Program-made: the position numbers and the translations under genes
NCBI RefSeq assembly: GCF_963924675.1
Contig: NC_089224.1
Span: 43,629,158-43,693,157 of the forward strand
From: Phocoena phocoena
Lineage: Eukaryota > Chordata > Mammalia > Artiodactyla > Phocoenidae
Length of the DNA: 64,000 nt
Direction of reading: 5' to 3'
Notes under the pieces: model-generated
Database searches by the model: none
The model's input: the letters and a program-made list of their open reading frames with translations, nothing else
What the model was told of the DNA's origin: nothing
Shown: positions 56,225 to 64,000 of the stretch, piece after piece
How positions within the stretch are numbered: position 1 is the stretch's first letter
How the letters are laid out: each line of letters starts with the position of its first letter

Positions 56225-57560
56225 CATTAAAAGAATGACAAAAATATAGAAACCATTTCAATAGATACACAAAAAATATTTGAGAAAATTCAATATCTAT
56301 GCTAGATAAAAACTCTAAACAAACTAGGAATATAAAGGATTTTCCTCAAACTGTTAAAGCATCTGTTAAAAGTCTACAGTTAATATTATATTTAATGTGA
56401 AAGATGGAACGTTTTCTTCTAAAATTGTAAACGAGTTCACTTTCATCATTCTATTCAACATTATATTGGAGGTCCTAGGCAATGTAATAAGGCAATATAA
56501 ATAAATTTAAGAAATCCATATTAGAAAAGAAAATCACCTTTACTTGTAAGCAATATGACCTTGTATGTAGAAAATACTAAGGGAGAAAAACCACATTGGA
56601 GTGCAAGAGTTCAGCAAGATCAAAGGAGACAAGATAAATACAGAAACATCAATTAACTGTTTATGTATCGGCAATGAAGCACCAACATATTTAGAATAGG
56701 ATAACAACCTGTATACCAAAGACTACAAGACATTGCTGAGAGAAATGAAAGGAGATATAAATAAACATTCCATGTTCATGTTCAATATTGTTAAGATGGC
56801 AATTCTCCTCAAATTGGTCTACAAAGTAATTTCTATTGAAATACCATCAGGGTTCTTTTCAGAAATTGACAATCTGTATTTAGAACTTATGTTGAAATGC
56901 AAAGGACTGAAAATAGCCAAAACCATTTTGTAAAACAACAACAAAGTTGGACGACTTATACTTCCAATTTCAAAAGTTACTATAATCATACAGTAATCAA
57001 AATAGTGTGGCACTGGCAAAAGAAAAGATTTGGGAATTCAGAAGTAATTTCTTACATTTATGGTTAGTTGATCTTTAACAAATGTGCCAAGGCAAATTCA
57101 ATGGGGGAAAAATAGTCTTTTTAATAAATAGTGCTGAAACAACTGAATATCCACATATAAAAAGACGAATTTAGACCCTTACTTCATACCAAACACAAAA
57201 ATTAACTTAAAATGGATATTATACCTGAATGTAAAGCTGAAATTTTACATTTTTAAAGGAACGTGTAGGAAAGATATCCTCATGACCTTGGGTTAGACAA
57301 AGAGTTCTGAGATCCAAGACCCAGAACATGATACATAAAGGAAAAAAATGATAAACTGGACATGATAAAATTAAAGCTTTTGTGCTATTAAGAAAATGAA
57401 AAAATTAGCCACAGACTGAGATAAAATATTTGCAAATACATTTTATAAACACCTTGTGTTTGTGATGCATAAAAATTACAACTCAACAATAAAATGATAA
57501 ACCCAGTGAAAAAATGGGAAAAAATGTTGAATAGACATTATACCAAAAATTTATGAATAA
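56225..57560 (+). repeat. Old L1M ORF2 remnant
   Basis: Sense ORF2 landmarks: AAATATTTGAGAAAATTCAA, GGAGGTCCTAGGCAATGTAA, AGATGGCAATTCTCCTC, GTGTGGCACTGGCAAAAG, GTGCTGAAACAACTGAATAT, CAACTCAACAATAAAATG. Heavily mutated. It abuts the opposite-strand L1 at about 56,220. Confidence 0.7.
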
Positions 57561-58495
57561 CTAATAAACTCTTACCACTTTTATAAGCTTGAACACCACA
57601 CCCCTCAAGGGTCTCTTCCTCTTCAAACTCTTCTTGTGTATTTGTTTGCCGTATCTTTCATTAGCACTTACTATCTATCATGTATTGTTAGCTGTTCTTA
57701 CGTATGCATGCCCTGACTACCAGTCTGGTACACAGATTTGGAATGGTGACTAAACAGTATGTTATAAATCTTTGAGGGAGCCAAGTCTGGTACAGTACAT
57801 TGCAGAGGGTAGCTATTAAATACTGATGATTAGGGAATCAGAAGACTGCAGAAGATCTTTAAAACAGATTCTTCCATGGAAGATCAAATATGAAAACTTA
57901 ACAAATACCTACTTTTTTCTTTTCTTATCTACGAAGAGGAAATTTTCAGAGCTTTCTTTGCCAGTTCTTCTTACTGTTAACAACTCTCACTATCGATCAG
58001 TATTATACACAGTTGGTCTAGTACTTTTAAGTTTTATTCCAGTTGATGTATGTTCCTTTTTTAAAATAGCAGTTTAATTTGGTCACTCGACCAAGGTTAA
58101 CAATCAACTTCAAGTTCTATTCTACCATGCTGAACCAGCTGAGACTACCTTCATTAAATTCACAGAGCCTTGAGAAATACTAGACAAGAGCTAGATATTC
58201 TTTAAGTCCAATATCTCAAAGATAATATGACATCCTAGGAATTCTATTGGTATGCCTAGGTGTGTGGTCTATCAATTTAATAATTATTTTTTAATAAACA
58301 GTAAAAGACACTGCCTCCCTGAACTGAGTACAAATATAAAATAAATCACTAATCATTAATTATGCTTTGCATTATATACCAATTATTTGTGAAGAAGCCT
58401 GAGAGTGTTATAAATATAATCCCATTAGTTTTCTCAAATTTTCTGTAAGCTTGAGAGGTAGTCATTATTATCTCTATATTTAACACATTGCTATA
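57561..58495. other. No gene recognised
   Basis: A weak sense L2-like patch at about 57590-57720 (CATTAGCACTTACTATCTAT). The rest is unassigned. Confidence 0.4.
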
Positions 58496-58499
58496 TTAA

Positions 58500-58645
58500 T
58501 AAAAACTAGGCTCTTTTACATTTTACAAAACACATTTACATTTATCATTCTACTTGTCCTTCTGTGAAATAGATACTATTATCATCTTCTCTTTTCAAAT
58601 GAGAAAACTGAGGTGTAATCACTTCCCAAGATCTTTGTAATCATT
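58500..58645 (-). repeat. MIR SINE
   Basis: Reverse MIR: TTTATCATTCTACTTGTCC, GTGAAATAGATACTATTATC, CAAATGAGAAAACTGAGGTG and AATCACTTCCCAAGATC. Confidence 0.65.
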
Positions 58646-59424
58646 AATATTGACAAAAGCGAATCTTTACTTCTGAGGAAGTGCCCCTGATACAAAGGAT
58701 CATCCTAATATAAAAAAGAGTTGAAGTACCTGGTTTGGTATTAAGAAATGGGACAGTAAGGGGCAGAAAGGGAAACTTTAGGGACCAAGGCTAAGTGCTT
58801 TTATCAACTGCAATTCAGTCAAGGTCCAAAACTTGTTTTGCTATTGCTGTCTTTGCTCCTGGGCCTTCCCATCAAAATTTGAACCTATATGCTTAATCCT
58901 TGACAGAACATTCTAGAACAAAGTATGAGCAAAATAGTATGAGCAAACTATGTTGCCTGTAATAGTCACTGACTATAGGGCCCATATAGCAAGGTTTATA
59001 GCCTTCAAGCTTCCTAAGACTGTCTTCCTCTAAGTAGCTAGAACAGTCTTCATATTTGCCACTCGAAAGTCAAAAGCCTTCTGTCATATATGCTCTGCCT
59101 CCTAGCCGATATGACCAGATGCTACAGAATGCTACTGGAGCAAGCAACTAGGGTTGAACTTGCCACTAGTAACTAGTGAATCTGTCAGTATGAGTTAGCT
59201 CCCTCTTCATGTTGCTGACTTTTACACTAAGAACCCTGGCCTTGCTGTTGCATTATAACACAGTGCTACTTTCGGGGCTAATACTTATAGTGGAGTCTTA
59301 GTAGTTTAGGCAAATGTTAATTATTATATCTTGAAAAGCAAAAAATTGAAGAAAACAATCTGATAGCATGGTATCATTTGGCCAAAATAGCCTCTGGTTG
59401 CGCAATTCCACAGGAACCATTGTC
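58646..59424. other. No gene recognised
   Basis: Unassigned, no coding signal. Confidence 0.45.
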
Positions 59425-59560
59425 CAAGGAAGAAACAGGAAGACAGTAGAGACAGTATGTAAACAGCTCTGCTACTATATAACTTGTGAGGTTGGTCAAG
59501 CCACAATTTATTAATCTGTACAACAGGAATACTATTGTTATCTATTGATAAAATATCCAA
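59425..59560 (+). repeat. MIR SINE fragment
   Basis: GTAAACAGCTCTGCTACTAT, AACTTGTGAGGTTGGTCAAG and TTATTAATCTGTACAACAGG follow the sense MIR core. Confidence 0.55.
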
Positions 59561-59599
59561 TAAAATATTTTGTATATATAAGCTCACCAAAAAATTGAT

Positions 59600-59720
59600 T
59601 GCAGTGATTAGAGGCAAAGGTCTGTGGTTAAGCTTCAGCTGTGCCACTTACTCATCATACCGTGGGCTTTATGAATCTCAATTTTCTCAAATGAAAAGTG
59701 AAGCTAGTCATGTCTATATG
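59600..59720 (+). repeat. MIR SINE fragment
   Basis: GTGGTTAAGCTTCAGCTGTG, CCACTTACTCATCATACC and CTCAATTTTCTCAAATG follow the MIR core. A second copy close to the previous one in the same direction. Confidence 0.55.
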
Positions 59721-60334
59721 CCTCAGTTACCTGATTATGTTTTTATTTAGAGAAGCAACTGAGACAATGCTGCCAAAAGAACTATACTGATAATAATAAA
59801 AATTTTATCTCTGGAATTATAAGAATTTGTTAATCTCTTGGTATCTGATGGAATCTCTCACACCCAGCCAAAACACTTACTCCCTGTTCTGCCACCATCC
59901 TCTCAGTGCCATTCCTGTTACCATCATTCTAGAGAGGAGGTGTCCTGTTCCCTTTAAATCAAGGACAGAAGTCCTAAGAAGTCCACCTATATTACAAAAT
60001 CAGCATGGAGGAACAGGGAAGCAGTGATAGCACATATATTAGAGGATTTACTTTGAATTAATTGTTTCCACACACTGTACTGCATCCTTAACAATTCAAT
60101 AGGTGACCACCATGCCTTTATCTATATACTCTTATGCACTTTTGGCATTTACCACATATACCAGATGTTGAAGCATAACAGAGTTGTAAATGGGTGAATA
60201 TATTTTATGGGATTTTGTTAAGTACTGTCCAAATACATGCTAGCATTACTATCTATAATAACTTCATCAAAATGTTTATAACATGTTTTTCAGGTCACGT
60301 TTACAATCAAGGTCGGGGGACTTTCATTTGTTCT
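59721..60334. other. No gene recognised
   Basis: Unassigned; chance frames only. Confidence 0.45.
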
Positions 60335-60485
60335 TTCATTCACTAAAAATTATTTTTAAAGTGCCTATTGTGTTATGTATTTAGTTAATCTCTAAATACT
60401 CATTGATAAATAAAACAAGCATGTTTCCTGTTCTTCTAAATTTAATAGTCTAGTGGGATAAAGATAATGAAGAAATGAAGCAGGT
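60335..60485 (-). repeat. L2 LINE 3' end (left part of a split copy)
   Basis: TTCTTTCATTCACTAAAAAT, then AAAGTGCCTATTGTGTTATG, GATAAATAAAACAAGCATGT and TAATAGTCTAGTGGGATAAA match the reverse L2 3' end. Confidence 0.6.
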
Positions 60486-60489
60486 TAGT

Positions 60490-60895
60490 GTATGCATTGG
60501 TCAGGAAGGGTCAGATTATGCTATGTTAATGAGAAAACCCCAAATCTCAATGACTTGACACCAGCAAAGCTTTTTCCCTTGCTTGTGCAGTTTTCTCTGC
60601 ACAAGTCTATAGGAAGGGTCTGCACACCTTTGTCACTCAGGGACTCACTCAGGCTGACAGAGGCTTTATCTTATCATGTGCTTCCTACAGTCTCCACAGC
60701 AGTGGGAAATGAGTGTGGCAAATCCCCCAGTGGTCTTAAAGTTTCTGTTCATGCGTGGCTTACATCTCTCCTGCTTATGTTTCATTTTGCAAAGCAAGTC
60801 GCATACACATACTTAAATTGAAAGAGTCAAGTAGTGCAACCCCACAATATGCTCAGACGGAAGAAAGTAAAAAATATTCAGGGAATAGCTGTTAT
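60490..60895 (+). mobile_element. MER-type DNA transposon remnant, family uncertain
   Basis: AGATTATGCTATGTTAATGA, ACCCCAAATCTCAATGACTT, GACTCACTCAGGCTGACAGA and GCAAAGCAAGTCGCATAC resemble a common mammalian non-autonomous element, probably hAT-type. It sits between two L2 pieces. The 109-codon frame at 60492-60821 lies entirely within it. Confidence 0.4.
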
Positions 60896-61009
60896 GATTT
60901 CCACAATATAAAATTTCAAATGAAGAGGGTCTAGAGAAAGAGACTACAGTAGTAGGATAGGAAGAAAAACCCCTTATACATGGGCCATCTGAACATTCTT
61001 CTGAGACTT

Positions 61010-61310
61010 GAATAGATAAGAATTCAGCCCAATAATGAGCAGAAGAAAGAATTCATGTAAGAATTAACCTGGGTAAAAATTCTGAGGTTGGCAAGAGCTA
61101 GACAATTACAAGGAACAGAAAAAGGTTTGGTATAACTGATGCATGATGGGTGAGGAAGGGACTAGAAAAAGGGGCTGGGATGATATTTTTATGGCCTCAT
61201 AGGCCACAGTTAGGAGTGTCAAATCAAGGAGGGCTTTAAGCCAGGGAGCAGCAGCATCTGATTTATGACTGCCATGTGGAATGTAATGCTGCAGGTCAAG
61301 AGTAGAAATT
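61010..61310 (-). repeat. L2 LINE (right part of a split copy)
   Basis: Reverse L2: TTCTGAGGTTGGCAAGAGCT, GGCCTCATAGGCCACAGTTA, GGAGGGCTTTAAGCCAGGGA and CATCTGATTTATGACTGCC. It is upstream L2 sequence relative to 60335-60485, consistent with one L2 split by the intervening element. Confidence 0.6.
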
Positions 61311-61319
61311 ATAATGGTA

Positions 61320-62463
61320 CAGCATTATTAAAAGCGGGAGGAGCCCACAGCAACTGTGGCCCACCCACACTAGGTGACCATATATAGCTTACACAGGGGA
61401 TTACCCCTGGAGCACCTGGTTCCAGTGATCAGGGGGAATTGCAACACTGGGTCTCACAGGACACCTTCTACACAAGGCCATTTCTTCATGAACAGGAGAC
61501 GTAGCTGATATACCCAGTACATAGAAAAAATCCGTTAGCCAAAATGAAGAGACAAAGGAATACCTTCCAAACGAAAGAACAAGACACTACCTCAGATAAA
61601 GAGAGATACAGATGATTTACTGCATATCGAAAATGATAGTTAAGTGATACACAAAATTTAAAAATGTAAAATATGATGTCAAAAACATAAAGTATGGAGT
61701 GGGTGATGTAAAAATGCAGTTGGTTTTAGAACTCATACATAAGTGACCATCCACTTAAAATAGACTGCTATATACATAGGTTTTTATGTACGAACCTTTG
61801 GGTAACCACAAAACAAGAACCTACGACGGATACATAAAAAATGAAGAGAAAAGAATACAAATGTACCACTAAAGAAAGTTTTCAAATCACAAGAGAAGAG
61901 AACAAGAGAAGAAAGGAACAAGAAGAAATGTAAGAAAAACCAGAAAACAATTCACAAAATGGCAATAAGTACATACCTAACAAAAATTACTTTAAATGTG
62001 AATGGACTAAATGTGTCAATCAAAAGACATTGTGGCTGAATGGATAAAAAAGGCAAGATCCACATATATGCTACTTATGAGAGACCCACTTTAGTTTTAA
62101 AGACACACACAGACTGAAAGTGAAGCAGTGAAAAGATATTCCATATTAATGGAAACAAAAAGAAAGCTGGGGTAGCAGTCCTTCTATCAGACTAAATAGA
62201 CTAAAACAAGGACTGTAACAAGAAACAAAGAAGGGCATTGCATAATGATAAAGGGGGATCAATGCAACAAGAGGATACAACACTTATAAATATCTATGCA
62301 TCCAACAAAGGAACACCTAAATGCATAAAGTAAATACTAACCGGTATAAAAGGAGAAATTGACACTAACACAATAATAGTAGGGGACTTTAACACCCACC
62401 TGCACCAATGGATAGCTCATCCAGCAAAAATCAATAAGGAAACATTGGCCTTAAAAGACACAT
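61320..62463 (+). mobile_element. L1 5' part with ORF1 mostly deleted
   Basis: 5' UTR (CTGGAGCACCTGGTTCCAGT, CAGGACACCTTCTACACAAG), ORF1 start ATG at 61544 (MKRQRN), then at about 61620 a jump to the ORF1-ORF2 spacer (AAAATATGATGTCAAAAACA), and ORF2 from 61959. It stops at 62463 where a younger opposite-strand L1 begins. Confidence 0.8.
61959..62463 (+). pseudogene. L1 ORF2 endonuclease region, broken
   Basis: The start ATG is intact and the opening reads MAISTYLTKITLNVNGLN, but a 2-base loss after KRH makes an early stop. Later DNA still spells the GDFNTHL site (GTAGGGGACTTTAACACC at about 62382), so this copy retains the catalytic Asp/Asn coding lost in the two other copies. It is not expressible as one frame. 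Confidence 0.8.
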
Positions 62464-63925
62464 TACAATGTTGTGTTAGTTTCTGCTGTACAATGAAGTG
62501 AATCAGCTATATGTATACCTATATCCCCTCCCTCTTGGACCTCCCTCCCCGCCCCCATCCCACCCATCTAGGTCGTCACAGAGCACTGAGCTGAGCTCCC
62601 TGTGCTATACAGCAGGTTCCCACTAGCTATCCATTTTACACATGGTAGTGTATATATGTCAAACCTAATCTCCCAATTCATCCCACCCTTCCCTTTCCCC
62701 GTGTCCACATGTCCATTCTCTATGTCTATGTCTCTATATCTGCCCTACAAATAGCTTCACCTGTACCATTTTTCTAGATTCCACATATATGCATTAATAT
62801 ACAATATTTGTTTTTCTCTTTTTGGCTTACTTCACTCTGTATGACAGACTCTAGGTCCATCCCATCTTTACAAATGACCCAATTTCATTCCTTTTTATAG
62901 CTAAGTAATATTCCACAGTATATATGTACCACATCTTCTTTATCCATTCATCTGTCGTTCGACATTTAGGTTATTTCCATGTCCTGGCTATTGTAAATAA
63001 TGTTGCAATGAACACTAGGGTACATGTGTCCTTCTGAATTATGGTTTTCTTAGGGTATATGCCTAGTAGTGGGATTACTGGGTCATACGGTAGTTTTATT
63101 TTTAGTTTTTTAAAGAACAACCATACTGTTCTGCATAGTGGCTGTATCAGTTTACATTCCCACCAACAGTGCAAGAGGGTTCCCTTTTCTCCACACCCTC
63201 TCCAGCATTTGTTGTTTGTAGATTTTCTGATGATGCCCATTCTAACCGTTGTGAGGTGATACCTCATTGTAGTTTTGATTTGCATTTTTCTAATAATTAG
63301 TGATGCTGAGCATCTTTTCATGCGCCTCTTGGCCATCTGTATGGTTTTTTTTTTTTTTTTTTTTGGTGAAATGTCTATTTGGGTCTTCTGCCCATTTTCG
63401 GATTGGGTTGTTTGTTTTTTTAATATTGAGCTCCATGAGCTGTTTGTATATTTTGGAGATTAATGCTTGGTCCACTGCATCATTTGCAAATATTTTCTCC
63501 CATTCTGAGGGTTGTCTTTTTGTCTTGTTTATGGTTTCCTTTGCTGTGCAAAAGCTTTTAAGTTTAATTAGGTCACAGTTATTTATTTTCGTTTTTATTT
63601 TCATTCCTCTAGGAGGTGGGTCAAAAATGATCTTGCTCTGGTTTATATCAAAGAGTGTTCCTCCTATGTTTTCTTCTAAACGTTTTATAGTGTCAGGTCT
63701 TACATTTAGGTCTTTAATCCACGTGCACCTTATTTTTGTGTATGGTGTTAGGGAGTGTTCTAATTTCATTCTTTTACATGTAGCTGTCCAGTTTTCCCAG
63801 CACCACTTACTGAAGAGGCTGTCTTTTCTCCATTGTATGTTCTTGCCTCTTTTGTCATAAATTGGGTGACAGTATGTGTGTGGGTTTATCTCTGGGCTTT
63901 CTATCCTGTACCATTGATCTATATG
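62464..63925 (-). mobile_element. L1 3' part, younger copy, minus strand
   Basis: Reverse 3' UTR (CAGGTTCCCACTAGCTATCC, AGTGTATATATGTCAAACC), then the ORF2 C-terminal region up to about 63,925. It lacks the last about 25 bases and the A-tail expected at 62464. At 63,925 the sequence flips to sense-strand RT DNA. Confidence 0.88.
62775..63925 (-). pseudogene. L1 ORF2 C-terminal region, broken
   Basis: Two open pieces: 63928 to 63290 (212 codons; CTWKRM-type text with [20 protein letters not shown]) and 63336 to 62971 (121 codons; [19 protein letters not shown]). The knuckle C-x3-C-x7-H-x4-C is intact here. A T-run at about 63347-63364 (A-run in the coding sense) coincides with the frame break. 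No upstream RT or endonuclease in the same orientation. Confidence 0.85.
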
Positions 63926-64000
63926 CAAAAATCCTCAACAAAATACTAGCAAACAGAATCAACAACACGTTAAAAGGATCATACACCATGATAAAGTGGG
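63926..64000 (+). mobile_element. Inverted L1 reverse-transcriptase segment, cut by window edge
   Basis: AAAATCCTCAACAAAATACT, then AAAAGGATCATACACCATGA and AAAGTGGG match the RT region of ORF2 on the plus strand (compare 51610-51680). It joins the minus-strand C-terminal piece directly, the layout of a 5'-inverted L1. Confidence 0.85.

Noticed and set aside
1..64000. CRISPR arrays, operons, bacterial or phage genes
   Set aside because: The window is clearly mammalian nuclear DNA. No regularly spaced repeats or prokaryotic gene layout were seen.

Overview
The window looks like nuclear DNA of a cetacean, most likely a toothed whale. The main evidence is a set of tRNA-derived SINEs of the CHR type, known from whales and hippos. 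They open with GGGCTTCCCTGGTGGCGCAG and occur in a short form (about 210 bp) and a long form (about 315 bp). Alongside them are L1 LINEs of the even-toed-ungulate/cetacean type, a cetartiodactyl-type mariner, and old mammalian MIR, L2, MER5, MER20 and Tigger-like relics. I see no functional protein-coding gene, no exon I would defend, and no stand-alone tRNA or rRNA gene. Nearly every long open frame lies in an L1 or a SINE. The window is therefore intergenic or deep intronic. Family names are given from memory of consensus sequences and were not checked by a search.

Layout. 1-9.6 kb: quiet AT-rich DNA with one short SINE (1.55 kb), L2 and MIR relics, an (AT)n run and a solo LTR (7.66-8.5 kb). 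9.98-14.23 kb: a minus-strand L1 with its 5' end, ORF1 and the end of ORF2, but with most of ORF2 deleted, carrying a short SINE. 14.2-27.9 kb: MIR, L2 and MER5 relics, two SINEs side by side at 16.46-17.0 kb and another at 25.2 kb. 27.9-35.0 kb: a run of plus-strand L1 pieces of several ages, including one with a 5' UTR and ORF1 that stops abruptly in ORF2 (29.95-33.86 kb). 35-47.5 kb: MIRs, one split by a long SINE, a pair of inverted Tigger-like elements (37.97 and 40.69 kb), a CA microsatellite, L2 relics and a MER20 with clean 8-bp target repeats. 47.56-54.42 kb: the best-preserved L1, carrying a dead mariner and two SINEs. 55.1-57.6 kb: two old L1 pieces in opposite orientation. 57.6-64 kb: MIR and L2 relics, an L1 5' piece, and a younger minus-strand L1 that switches orientation at about 63,925, as in twin-primed insertions.

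Nothing here acts as an operon or pathway. What the sequence records is an insertion history. L1 ORF2 enzymes presumably mobilised the SINEs, which have A-rich tails and 10-16 bp target duplications. DNA transposons with TA or 8-bp duplications inserted separately. All ORF1, ORF2 and transposase frames that I could read are broken. I found no convincing undescribed system. The most useful observations are the nested L1/mariner/SINE stack, the inverted Tigger-like pair, the two ORF1-ORF2 deletion L1s, the tandem SINE site and the orientation-switched L1 at the right edge.
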